NCBI GenBank assembly: GCA_009711615.1 | Contig: VENI01000003.1 | Location: forward strand, 1 to 64,000 | DNA: 64,000 nucleotides | Origin: Bacillota bacterium | Lineage (GTDB): Bacteria > Bacillota > Desulfotomaculia > Desulfotomaculales > Desulfohalotomaculaceae | Direction of reading: 5' to 3' | Part shown: positions 1 through 8,092 of the stretch, one piece after another | Layout: the number at the start of each line of letters is the position of its first letter | Position numbering within the stretch: the first letter of the stretch is position 1 | Position numbers and translations under genes: made by a program | Notes under the pieces: generated by a model | Databases searched by the model: none | Told to the model about the DNA's origin: nothing | Seen by the model: only the letters and a program-made list of their open reading frames with translations

Positions 1-77
1 TCATTAGCTTAATTTATGGGGGAAGATTATAGAAATGTAATATAGCTATATACTTTAAAGAAAGGTAGGTTAGTACC

Positions 78-293
78 GTGAACCTCACGAATTTTACAAT
101 GGTGGCACAGGCTTTTCATCTTATAACAATAATCTTATTCATTATAGCTATTTGCTATGTAGTATATTCCATTACTGTAAAAATACCGAAAAGGATAGAA
201 AAAAATACACAGTCAAATCAAGAACTGATTAGAAAACATGACTATATAATTGAACAGTTAAAAGGAAAAAACATTGATGAGGATGATAACTAG
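78..293 (+). CDS. Small single-pass membrane protein, function unknown
   Basis: A 71-residue protein starting at GTG, preceded by the purine-rich AAAGGTAGG. Residues about 12-33 form one hydrophobic membrane segment. The rest is a charged, Lys/Asn/Glu-rich tail likely to lie in the cytosol and form a short helix. The size and layout resemble small DUF4083-like membrane proteins, but I cannot assign a family firmly. It stands alone at the window edge, about 170 bases before a lipoprotein gene. No function can be inferred. Confidence 0.5.
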   Translation: MNLTNFTMVAQAFHLITIILFIIAICYVVYSITVKIPKRIEKNTQSNQELIRKHDYIIEQLKGKNIDEDDN

Positions 294-356
294 TATTTTA
301 TACTTAGTTTGATTTAATATAAAAGACATTATTTAGTTGTCTGATAAGGTATCCGG

Positions 357-405
357 ATATTTCCGGTTTGAATGTCCGGATTGCTGTCTGGATAAACCGG
401 AATAT
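357..405. repeat. Inverted repeat between two small genes
   Basis: The arms at 357-369 (ATATTTCCGGTTT) and 394-405 (AAACCGGAATAT) pair except for one extra T. The loop holds two further CCGGA/TCTGGA-type pieces. It lies between the membrane-protein gene and the lipoprotein gene and has no T-run. It could be a processing stem-loop, a weak terminator or a protein-binding site. Confidence 0.4.
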
Positions 406-464
406 GCAGTTTATCTTATGCTCCTGATAGAATTGGCAAGAAAAACAGTACAGGAGAAAGTTTT

Positions 465-1052
465 ATGAAAAAATTTACTGCAATCATTTTTATTTTCTTA
501 ATACTTTTTTCAGGTTGTTCGGACAAATCATCCTCAAGACCATCAATGAAACTAACCATGGTAGATACTGAGCTAATAATTAGAGAAATAGAAGGAAGTA
601 AGATTACATCAGGAAAACGAAAAGGTGAAAAAGCAAAAGAACTTATGCTTTGTTATGACATTAGATTAAAGAACACAGGCGATACAACAATTGGAAGAAT
701 GAAAAAACAGATTGATGAGGAATATTTTCCATTAGTAAATGTGTCTCTTGAACCTAACGATAAATTGAAGACAGCTGTAAAAGAGGTTATTGGTACTAAT
801 ATTTTTAACTTGGAAAACAATATAGGTCATGAGATAAAATATCGAGATATTCTCAAACCACATGAAACAGGAAGTTATGAGTTTAAATATTATTTAGGTG
901 AATTAGGAGATGAACACATAAAAAAACTTGGATCTTCTGAAGAAATATTTAATGAGTTATTTAAGTTACTAGAACATTCTAAAGAAGCAGTTTTAGTTGT
1001 TCGAATTAGAGATGAAGTAATAGCAACTTTTGATATTGATAATTACAATTAA
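465..1052 (+). CDS. Putative lipoprotein, function unknown
   Basis: A 195-residue protein with a lipoprotein signal peptide: Lys-Lys, a hydrophobic stretch, then a lipobox LFSGC with the modified Cys near residue 18. It is therefore probably tethered to the outer face of the membrane. The mature part is charged, with alternating strand-like segments such as LMLCYDIRLKNTGDT, which recall immunoglobulin-like DUF4352-type domains; this is only a fold impression. The start ATG has a good upstream site (CAGGAGAAAG). No operon partner is evident: 164 bases separate it from the previous gene and over 200 from the next. Confidence 0.6.
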   Translation: MKKFTAIIFIFLILFSGCSDKSSSRPSMKLTMVDTELIIREIEGSKITSGKRKGEKAKELMLCYDIRLKNTGDTTIGRMKKQIDEEYFPLVNVSLEPNDKLKTAVKEVIGTNIFNLENNIGHEIKYRDILKPHETGSYEFKYYLGELGDEHIKKLGSSEEIFNELFKLLEHSKEAVLVVRIRDEVIATFDIDNYN

Positions 1053-1273
1053 GAAAAGTTTTTTACTACACATATCTTTTTGTAAAAATATTAGAGACGA
1101 AAAGCTGTTATTGTTGGAAATTTTTATTGCCTAACTTATATTTGTTTATTTGGTGCAATATTGAGTCCAGGTCTAATCCAATATTTCATCAGCACTGATT
1201 GTAAAAAAGTATCCACATCACATCTGAATAATTACATTAAAAATTATGAGAAAAATGATAAGGAGGAATAAAT

Positions 1274-1456
1274 GTGCGACTTGGGGGATTTCCTGGTGGC
1301 CGGGATTGGACCCGAAATAAACAGGGAGCAAAAGCAATGCTTAGATATATTGAGCAGAAAAAATCTCACGAACTTAAACCTTGGGAAAGAAAGACTATAA
1401 AAATAATTCTATTTGCAGCATTAATCTGTCAAATAATCTACTCTTTTGTAACTTAA
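1274..1456 (+). CDS. Small membrane protein with uncertain reading frame
   Basis: Sixty residues from GTG, ending in one hydrophobic segment (IILFAALICQIIYSF). A strong AAGGAGG at 1260-1266 serves two overlapping starts: this GTG at 1274 and an ATG at 1272 in another frame. The ATG frame begins MCDLGDFLVAGIGPEINREQ, looks more protein-like over its first 25 codons, and stops after 42 codons. The GTG frame looks more protein-like after residue about 28. One added A in the A-run at 1358-1363 would join the good halves into a single protein. It may be a frameshifted gene, a slippage product, or two short decayed frames. Confidence 0.35.
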   Translation: MRLGGFPGGRDWTRNKQGAKAMLRYIEQKKSHELKPWERKTIKIILFAALICQIIYSFVT

Positions 1457-1506
1457 CAAATAATTAACGAGGGGAGTTAAATAAATTTAACAATAGGTGA
1501 TTTATT

Positions 1507-1827
1507 ATGAACGAATTTGACATAACTGTGGCAGTATATTTAACTTTCATGGTTATAGCATTTTTTTCTAGTTATAAATATGGTTCTTATATGACTAGAA
1601 AAACAGGGTGGTTTTTTCCGCAATTATTTATTGCAGGAACAATTAACATAGTGCTGGGGATGATAGCGACATTAGGCTGGATTTTCTTCTCTTGGGGTTT
1701 GAATGAATATTTATTCTTTGGAGGATTACTTTTAGGCCTAAGATTGTGGGTTGTTGGCGAAGTGGTCCTGATTATACTTTTATTGATTAGGCGAAAACAA
1801 CTAATGAAAATATTTAATAATAAATAG
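1507..1827 (+). CDS. Integral membrane protein, function unknown
   Basis: A 106-residue, strongly hydrophobic protein with three apparent membrane segments (about residues 7-25, 37-62 and 70-94) and a short basic C-terminus (RRKQLMKIFNNK). The ATG is preceded by AGGTGA. I do not recognise the family. It lies among other small membrane-protein genes, two of which are broken, so the neighbourhood may be an accessory region under weak selection. Confidence 0.55.
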   Translation: MNEFDITVAVYLTFMVIAFFSSYKYGSYMTRKTGWFFPQLFIAGTINIVLGMIATLGWIFFSWGLNEYLFFGGLLLGLRLWVVGEVVLIILLLIRRKQLMKIFNNK

Positions 1828-1889
1828 AATAATATATGTTTTCGAATAACTACACTCCCAATATTGGAGGTCGGACATGGAGAAGAAAC

Positions 1890-2333
1890 ATGAAAAATAA
1901 TTATAAACGGTTTACCTTGAATTTTCTATATACAATTTTTATTGGGTTCATTTTATATTAGGGAACACAATACGAATATAAACTATCAAAATTAGCTGCA
2001 TCTACTTTTAATGCCTATCCCCGCATTATTTTTTCCTCAATATTCCCAATACTAATAGGGTTTCTCTTAGCTATACCTCAATTAGTTAAGAATATATACA
2101 GGCCAGGGGTATGGAAAGTAGATTGGATAAAACTCGTGGCAATAGGTTTACCTGCACTTTATGTTTCACTAGCTAGTCTTCATTTTTTTAATCTTCTACC
2201 AATGTGGTTTTTTAAGATAAGTATGAAATTATTTGCTTTTTCAACGTTTCCCCAACAAATAGGTAGTGTTGTTTGTGGTTATGTTTTGTTAACTTCATTC
2301 TCAAAAGAAGATGATTACATTATCAAGAGGTAA
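1890..2333 (+). pseudogene. Small membrane-protein gene interrupted by in-frame TAG
   Basis: From ATG 1890 (preceded by GGAGAAG) the frame runs 23 codons with a membrane-type sequence, meets TAG at 1959-1961, then continues open and hydrophobic in the same frame to the stop at 2331-2333, 148 codons in all counting the TAG and the final stop. The downstream part carries further membrane segments (for example FPILIGFLLAIPQLV) and has no good start of its own near the break; the first GTG in frame is at 2136. It reads as one three- or four-segment membrane protein with a nonsense mutation. Readthrough of TAG is an alternative, but TAG is a normal stop elsewhere in this window. Confidence 0.5.
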
Positions 2334-2376
2334 GTGTTTTAATATCGATATTAAACGCTTTATAAGGAGTTAATTT

Positions 2377-2595
2377 ATGCAAGAGCACACTCACAAATTT
2401 AACCTACCTGTAGTTTCGATTTTAACCGGGTTTGCTTTCGTGATTGGCGGTCTTTTTAAAACTTTGCTGGAATGGCATTTAAATTAGACTGGTAGTTCAG
2501 AAAATTTCTTACTAATAGCTCTAGCCATATTCTGGTTTGGCTTTCTAGTAGAGTCCACCATTGGTATGGCTGTCTTAGCTTACTTACTCCAATAA
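2377..2595 (+). pseudogene. Second small membrane-protein gene with in-frame TAG
   Basis: A well-placed site (AAGGAG at 2363-2368) precedes ATG 2377. The frame encodes a hydrophobic segment (PVVSILTGFAFVIGG), meets TAG at 2485-2487 (codon 37), then continues open for 35 codons with a second hydrophobic segment (LLIALAIFWFGFLVE) to TAA at 2593-2595. A terminator follows 25 bases later. Together the two halves make a two-segment membrane protein of about 72 residues. The family is not recognised. Like its upstream neighbour it is broken by a single amber codon. Confidence 0.45.
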
Positions 2596-2620
2596 ATAGT
2601 ATTTAATACCCTCCTCCATA

Positions 2621-2652
2621 AAGGTCTGTATTTTTAAAACAGACCTTTTTTC
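2621..2652 (+). terminator. Rho-independent terminator
   Basis: Nine-base arms AAGGTCTGT (2621-2629) and ACAGACCTT (2639-2647) with an AT-rich loop, followed by a T-run. It closes the small membrane-protein region before the purine operon. Bases 2653-2770 hold nothing I can identify. Confidence 0.8.
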
Positions 2653-2770
2653 ATGAAGTGGGTTTTCATAAAGGGAGTTAAATTAACATTAGCATTGAAC
2701 ATGTTCTGATACAGTCCAATTGATATCAAATCCATAAAGAGATAAAAAAATGTTTATATGTAGAAATAAA

Positions 2771-2799
2771 TTGAAATACCACCATAATTGTGTTATATT
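2771..2799 (+). promoter_or_regulatory. Vegetative promoter of the purine operon
   Basis: TTGAAA (2771-2776), a 17-base spacer and TATATT (2794-2799) make a sigma-A-type promoter. Transcription would begin near 2806, about 40 bases before the riboswitch aptamer. Confidence 0.65.
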
Positions 2800-2845
2800 A
2801 CATTTTGGTTACAGAAAATATATAATTTAATAGCCTGTAAAAAAG

Positions 2846-2917
2846 TATCTCATATAATCTCGGTAATATGGTCTGGGAGTCTCTACAGAATAACCGTAAA
2901 TTATTCTACTATGGATG
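2846..2917 (+). ncRNA. Purine riboswitch aptamer, guanine type
   Basis: The conserved core is readable in order: CTCATATAATC at the 5' side of P1, the L2 loop (TAATATGG), J2/3 (GTCTCTAC), a seven-base P3 stem (AGAATAA with TTATTCT) capped by the L3 loop CCGTAAA, and CTACTATGG at the 3' side. The J3/1 base that selects the ligand is C (ACTATG), as in guanine/hypoxanthine-binding members, rather than the U of adenine-binding ones. A perfect eight-base hairpin (2927-2934 with 2948-2955) and a terminator (2987-3024) follow, so it is probably an OFF switch acting on transcription. It precedes adenine deaminase, xanthine dehydrogenase and a nucleoside transporter. Confidence 0.9.
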
Positions 2918-2986
2918 GTGATGCGTCTTATACCTTATGTCTTTAGAGGTATAAGTTGTTATGGGTATCTTTATACTTTTGTCACT

Positions 2987-3024
2987 AAACCTAGAGATCT
3001 TATGAGAGATTTCTAGGTTTTTTT
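2987..3024 (+). terminator. Riboswitch-controlled terminator
   Basis: Arms AAACCTAGA (2987-2995) and TCTAGGTTT (3012-3020) with a T-run, 36 bases before the adenine deaminase start. This is the expression platform of the guanine-type riboswitch upstream. Confidence 0.85.
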
Positions 3025-3060
3025 ATTTGTCTAATTGTTATTTACCTCAGGAGGATTATT

Positions 3061-4821
3061 ATGACATTAAAGGTTAACGACATATTAATTCAGCTAAAAG
3101 CAGCCCAAGGAAAAGTTCCTGTAGACCTACTGATTACCAATGTAAAGATAGTTAATGTATATACTGAGCAAACTACTGAAGGTTCTATCGCAATTAAGAA
3201 TGGCAAGATAGTTGCAGTAAATCCACAACAAGAATTAACTGCCGAAAATATTTATGATGCCAAGGGACAATATGCTATCCCTGGACTAATGGACGCCCAC
3301 GTACATATTGAACCTACATTACTTACACCTGAGGCGCTGGCATCTCTTATTGTTCCTCATGGCACAACCACTATGTTTGTTGATGCCATGGAAATTGCCA
3401 ATGTTGCCGGTGTTGACGGACTGAAGGCATTGCTAAGTAGCAATGATCGTTTGCCATATCGCATTTATCTTGAAGTGCCATCCAGAGTACCTACTGCCCC
3501 AGGTTTAGAAACAACAGGTGGTGTTTTAGGGCTGGCTGAAGTTGAGGAACTTCTACAAGAAGAAGTGGCAGTGAGCCTGGGTGAACTTGATCCTTCCAAA
3601 GTTTTAAATCTAAAGGAAGAATATCTGCAAAAAGTCTTATGTGCTCAAAAGCATGGTAAGGTTGCAAACGGTCATGCCATTGGACTGACCTGGGATGAGT
3701 TAAACGTTTACACAACAGCAGGTCTTAATGATGACCACGAATGCGTTGAATACCAAGAACTTTTGGATAGGGTTGCCCTCGGAATAACAGTGATGATTAG
3801 AGAAGGCAGCACCGAACGAAACCTGCAAAAGCTTATTAAAGGTGTTGTTGATAATAAACTAAACACCGAGCATCTGATTTTCTGCACTGATGACAAGCAC
3901 GCAAATGACATCAGTAAAGAAGGACATATCAACTACAATGTTAATAAGGCAATCTCTCTTGGTTTAAGTCCAATTAAAGCAATTAAAATAGCTACTTTAA
4001 ACTGTGCCCGGCATTTTCGGATGGACCACTTGCTTGGTTCAATCACTCCCGGCAGACTTGCAGATATAATTCTGACCAAAGAGCTTGAAAACGTTCAACC
4101 CTCAGCGGTTTTCAAAGATGGAAGCCTAGTTAGTGAATCAGGCAAATTACTTCAAAATGTACCTTTGGATAGTTATCCAGAGTTTCTAAATAATACAGTG
4201 AAGTTATCACCCGATTTTAACTCAAAAAGCTTGGCAGTACCCTACGAGGGAACGGAATGTAAAGTAAAAACAATAAACATTTATACCGATCAAATAATTA
4301 ATTACGGTACCGACGAAACCCTACCAGTGCAGGAGAATTGTGTTGTTCCTGACCCACAAAGGGATATTTTGAAGCTTGCTGTGGTTGAACGCTATGGCAA
4401 AAATGGTGGGGTTGGGGTCGCTTTCGTTAAAGGATTTGGTTTAAAGAAAGGTGCCTTGGCCATATCTGTATCCCATGACCACCATAACATTGTAACAGTA
4501 GGTTGCAATGATCAAGATATGTATATGGCAGCTAAAGAGATAGAAAAGCACGGTGGTGGGTTGGTTGTTGCTAATGAAGGGCAAGTAGTGGATGCATTTC
4601 CATTACCCATTGCTGGGTTAATGAGTAACTTGTCTGCCGAAGAGGTGTTAACAATTATTGAACGCCTAAATTCTAGGGCAAAGGCTTTAGGATGTAAACT
4701 GCCGGCACCTTTTATGACGTTATCCTTTATATCCCTACCAACTGTACCGGAATTAGGCTTAACGGATAAGGGGTTGATAGATGTGCGACAACATAAGGTG
4801 ATTCCTCTGTTAGTAGAATAG
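3061..4821 (+). CDS. ade: Adenine deaminase
   Basis: A 586-residue member of the amidohydrolase superfamily that converts adenine to hypoxanthine and ammonia in the cytosol. The metal-binding DAHVHIEP motif lies at residues 78-85, followed by GTTTMFVDAMEIANV, GLNDDHECVE and the FCTDDKH motif near residue 277, then the SHDHHN and GGGLVVANEG signatures of the C-terminal half. Length matches bacterial Ade/AdeC. The usual GHAPGL segment reads GHAIGL. A strong site (AGGAGGATTATT-ATG) sets the start. It is the first gene behind the riboswitch, 11 bases before the xanthine dehydrogenase large subunit, which fits a salvage/degradation route from adenine to hypoxanthine to xanthine. Confidence 0.95.
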   Translation: MTLKVNDILIQLKAAQGKVPVDLLITNVKIVNVYTEQTTEGSIAIKNGKIVAVNPQQELTAENIYDAKGQYAIPGLMDAHVHIEPTLLTPEALASLIVPHGTTTMFVDAMEIANVAGVDGLKALLSSNDRLPYRIYLEVPSRVPTAPGLETTGGVLGLAEVEELLQEEVAVSLGELDPSKVLNLKEEYLQKVLCAQKHGKVANGHAIGLTWDELNVYTTAGLNDDHECVEYQELLDRVALGITVMIREGSTERNLQKLIKGVVDNKLNTEHLIFCTDDKHANDISKEGHINYNVNKAISLGLSPIKAIKIATLNCARHFRMDHLLGSITPGRLADIILTKELENVQPSAVFKDGSLVSESGKLLQNVPLDSYPEFLNNTVKLSPDFNSKSLAVPYEGTECKVKTINIYTDQIINYGTDETLPVQENCVVPDPQRDILKLAVVERYGKNGGVGVAFVKGFGLKKGALAISVSHDHHNIVTVGCNDQDMYMAAKEIEKHGGGLVVANEGQVVDAFPLPIAGLMSNLSAEEVLTIIERLNSRAKALGCKLPAPFMTLSFISLPTVPELGLTDKGLIDVRQHKVIPLLVE

Positions 4822-4832
4822 GAGAAGATAAA

Positions 4833-6953
4833 ATGAAGGAAATAGTTGGTAAATCGATTCACCGAATTGACGGATGGGATAAGGTTACTGGTAAGTTACA
4901 GTACCCCAGTGATATTTACTTATCGGACATGCTTTATTTAAAATTGGTTCGGGCGGAATGCCCCCATGCACTTATAAAAGATATTGATACAAGCGTTGCC
5001 AAAGAGGTTGATGGTGTTTATCTGTTTACTGCAGAGGATGTTAAAAAGAATAGTTTTGGTAACATCATCAAAGATCAACCAGTTTTTTGTGATAAGGTAG
5101 TGCGGTTTTATGGAGAACCGGTGGCAATGGTAGCAGCACCAACTAAAGAACTGGCGGAATATGCAGCTAAAAAAGTCAGGGTTGACTATAAGCCGCTACC
5201 TGTGGTAAATGACCCCGAAGAGGCACTAAATGAAGATGCAGCTAAACTTCACCCTAATGGTAATTTGTTGCAAAAGATAAATCATAACAAAGAAGACGTA
5301 GTTAAAGGGTTCTCTGATTCAACCGTAATTATATCCGATACTTTTGAAGTGCCGATGGTGGACCATGCTTACATGGAACCAGAGGCAGGAGTTTCTTATA
5401 TTGATGATAATGGTAAGTTGACTGTTTTAGCAGGAACACAGAACCCCTTTCATGACCAACGGGAAATAAGCGAGGCACTGGGAATTCCCCTTGAGCGGGT
5501 CACTGTTAAGGCATTACTAACTGGTGGTGGATTTGGTGGTAAAGATGGTAACACCGTTCAGATATACCTTGCTTTGGCAACGATGTTAACCGGACGACCA
5601 ACTAAATTAACATTCAGCCGTGAAGAATCCTTAATTACTTCATATAAACGTCACCCAGCAAAAATTAAGGTAAAAATGGGAGTTGCCGAAGATGGTACGA
5701 TAAGAGCGTTTGAAGGCACAGTTTATTTTGATACAGGAGCATACGCGGCTTTGGGTCCGGCGGTGTTAGGACTGGGAATTGAGCATTTTCATGGTCCATA
5801 TCAGATTGAGAACGTAAAGTTAGATGGATATTTGGTATATACTAACAAACCCCCTGCCAGCGCTATGCGTGGTTTTGGAGCACCACAGGTATTATTTGCT
5901 ACCGAAACTTTGTTAAACCGTGCTGCAAAGAAATTGGGTATTGATCCTATAGACATACGGTTAAAGAATGCCTTAGAAGTGGGTGGGAAAGGACCCTTCG
6001 GCCAAAACATGGAGCATTCGGTAGGGCTAAAAGAAGCTTTAACAATGGCTAAAGAGTCATCCCTTTGGCAAGAAAAAAATGATAATACAGACCCCTATGC
6101 TGCCTATGGTATGGCTGCGGGTTTTTTAAGCTGTGGCATGGGTGCAGGGATACCGGATAATGCTAAAGTGGAAATTGAGAAGAATTGTGATAAATATTTA
6201 GTAAAAGTAGGTACAGTGGAAATTGGCCAAGGTAATCTAACAGCTTTTACACAAATTGCTGCCCAAGCATTGGGAGTTTCCACTGATAAAATTGAAATTA
6301 TATCTGCTGATACCGATAATACATATGATTGTGGATCCACTGCTGCTTCTAGATCTACATACATAACAGGCAACGCCATAATTAAAGCTGTAAAAGATCT
6401 AAAAGAAAAGGGTGGTAGCATTGGTGTAGGTAAAGCTGATTTTCCCGAATCCTCTAGAAAGGATATTGGAATAGGATTACCCCATGTAATGTACACCTTC
6501 TTGGTTAATCTGGTTAAGCTGCGTTTAAATCCACTTACCGGCGAGATTAAACTCTTAGATATTGTAGCAATTACAGAAGCAGGCAAAATAATTAACCCTT
6601 GTTCACTGGCTGGGCAGATACAAGGTGGAGTAGTCCAGGGAGCAGGTTATGCCTTAATGGAGAACATGGGCTTTGCCAAAGGTATTCTTAAACAGAAAGA
6701 TTTAAGCACCTATTTAATACCAACGGCAAAAGATATCTGTGATATACAAAGTCTAACGGTGGATGCCTACGAACATTCTGGTCCTTTTGGCGCGAAAGGT
6801 GCTGCAGAAGTAGGCACTGTAGCAATAACTCCGGCCATAACTGGTTGTCTAACTAATAAGTGGGATATAGTTATTAATCGACTTCCTATTTCCAGAGAGG
6901 AAATTGTAAATCAGTTACAAAAAAGCGGGGTGATTGAACAATACATTAGCTGA
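4833..6953 (+). CDS. xdhA: Xanthine dehydrogenase, molybdopterin-binding subunit
   Basis: A 706-residue large subunit of the xanthine oxidase family, which hydroxylates hypoxanthine/xanthine at a molybdenum centre. It has the N-terminal a/b hammerhead domain (residues about 15-125), then the molybdopterin-binding domains with QNPFHDQ, GGGFGGKDG, the AMRGFGAPQ loop and a C-terminal GAKGAAEVG bearing the expected catalytic Glu. Related subunits are usually about 750-770 residues. The shortfall lies near residues 510-540, after GNAIIKAVKDL, where about 60 residues seem missing without breaking the frame. The Fe-S and FAD subunits sit 5 kb downstream in the same direction. Substrate could be another purine. 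Confidence 0.88.
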   Translation: MKEIVGKSIHRIDGWDKVTGKLQYPSDIYLSDMLYLKLVRAECPHALIKDIDTSVAKEVDGVYLFTAEDVKKNSFGNIIKDQPVFCDKVVRFYGEPVAMVAAPTKELAEYAAKKVRVDYKPLPVVNDPEEALNEDAAKLHPNGNLLQKINHNKEDVVKGFSDSTVIISDTFEVPMVDHAYMEPEAGVSYIDDNGKLTVLAGTQNPFHDQREISEALGIPLERVTVKALLTGGGFGGKDGNTVQIYLALATMLTGRPTKLTFSREESLITSYKRHPAKIKVKMGVAEDGTIRAFEGTVYFDTGAYAALGPAVLGLGIEHFHGPYQIENVKLDGYLVYTNKPPASAMRGFGAPQVLFATETLLNRAAKKLGIDPIDIRLKNALEVGGKGPFGQNMEHSVGLKEALTMAKESSLWQEKNDNTDPYAAYGMAAGFLSCGMGAGIPDNAKVEIEKNCDKYLVKVGTVEIGQGNLTAFTQIAAQALGVSTDKIEIISADTDNTYDCGSTAASRSTYITGNAIIKAVKDLKEKGGSIGVGKADFPESSRKDIGIGLPHVMYTFLVNLVKLRLNPLTGEIKLLDIVAITEAGKIINPCSLAGQIQGGVVQGAGYALMENMGFAKGILKQKDLSTYLIPTAKDICDIQSLTVDAYEHSGPFGAKGAAEVGTVAITPAITGCLTNKWDIVINRLPISREEIVNQLQKSGVIEQYIS

Positions 6954-7000
6954 TATGAGTTGCAAAATTTATATATTAAAATTAAGGGGAGAAATATTAA

Positions 7001-8020
7001 ATGAAAAAATCTATCTGGGTATTAATCGCTTTAGTGATTATGATGGGTGCCTTAACTGTTGGTTGTGGACAGGATAATGCACCGACTGGTAGTGAAAACG
7101 AGGGCAAATTTAAGGTAGCTTTGCTTCTACCAGGAAAAATTGATGATGTTTCCTTTAACCAGGCAATGTATGAAGGCATGAAAGCTGTAGAGGAAGAAAT
7201 GGCAGACGAAATTGAAGTCAAGTATGTAGAAGAAGTATATGAAGTTGCAGACATTGAACCTGCATTACGGGACTTTGCTTCTGAGGATTATGATTTAATT
7301 TTTGGCCACGGCTTTCAGTTCATGGAGCCAATTATTAAAGTAGCAACTGAGTTTCCGGATGTGAAGTTTGCACTTGGAACTGGCTATAAAACCTTGCCAA
7401 ACACCTGTGTGTATGACATTAATTTACAAGAGGGCGGCTACTTAATGGGAACTATAGCCGGTATGATGACAGAAACCAATAAGCTTGGTGTAGTTGGTGG
7501 CGCAGACGTAGCAGAAATATATCGCGGTCATGAAGCATATAAGTATGCTGCTAAGCAAGTAAACCCAGATGTTAAGATCCAAGAGTTATATACTGGGGAT
7601 TGGCGTGATGTTGCAAAGGCAAAAGAAGGTGCAATCTCCATGTATGATTCCGGAGTTGATATCATCTGGCATTCAGGTGATGGCATTGGTCTCGGTGTAG
7701 TTGATGCAGGAAAAGAAAAAGGTAAAACCGTTTTAGGTAACGTAGCGGACCAAAATGTGCTTGCGCCTGATGCAGTACTAAGTGGAGTAGTTTATAATTT
7801 TAGTCCAGTTATTAAAAATATTATTGATGATGTTCTAGATGACAATTTCACTAATAGAGAAGAAAAATTCTACTGGCTTACAGTGGCTAATGAGGGTATC
7901 GATGTAGCACCATTTTATGAGCAAGATGATCAGGTTCCTCAGGAAGTAAAGGATAAACTGACAGAGGTTAAAAAAGATCTGGCAGATGGAAACGTGGAAA
8001 TGCCGCATTTTGAAAAATAA
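7001..8020 (+). CDS. BMP-family nucleoside-binding lipoprotein of ABC transporter
   Basis: A 339-residue substrate-binding protein with a lipoprotein signal (lipobox LTVGC, Cys near residue 23). The mature part matches the basic membrane protein/Med/PnrA family: KVALLLPGKIDDVSFNQ, GHGFQFMEPI, GGYLMGTIAGMM, DIIWHSGDGIGLGV. Family members bind purine nucleosides. It is followed by a strong intercistronic stem-loop and then the ATPase and two permeases of the same transporter. Its place between xanthine dehydrogenase subunits, under a guanine-type riboswitch, supports a purine nucleoside or base as ligand. Confidence 0.9.
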   Translation: MKKSIWVLIALVIMMGALTVGCGQDNAPTGSENEGKFKVALLLPGKIDDVSFNQAMYEGMKAVEEEMADEIEVKYVEEVYEVADIEPALRDFASEDYDLIFGHGFQFMEPIIKVATEFPDVKFALGTGYKTLPNTCVYDINLQEGGYLMGTIAGMMTETNKLGVVGGADVAEIYRGHEAYKYAAKQVNPDVKIQELYTGDWRDVAKAKEGAISMYDSGVDIIWHSGDGIGLGVVDAGKEKGKTVLGNVADQNVLAPDAVLSGVVYNFSPVIKNIIDDVLDDNFTNREEKFYWLTVANEGIDVAPFYEQDDQVPQEVKDKLTEVKKDLADGNVEMPHFEK

Positions 8021-8030
8021 TGTTAAATAA

Positions 8031-8052
8031 GGGCCCGATAAAAATCGGGCCC
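8031..8052 (+). other. Intercistronic stem-loop
   Basis: A perfect nine-base hairpin (GGGCCCGAT, AAAA loop, ATCGGGCCC) without a T-run, between the binding-protein gene and the ATPase gene. Such stems commonly protect the upstream message and raise the amount of binding protein relative to the membrane parts. That role is inferred. Confidence 0.7.
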
Positions 8053-8092
8053 ACACATTTTAATACTTAATGCCCAACAAGGAGCTGTAAGT

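Noticed and set aside
1959-2487. Pyrrolysine coding at the two in-frame TAG codons
   Set aside because: TAG ends many ordinary genes in this window and no pyl genes are visible; kept only as a checkable alternative.
6104-6586. 160-codon minus-strand frame within the xanthine dehydrogenase gene
   Set aside because: Shadow of a well-conserved gene; no ribosome site and low-complexity composition.
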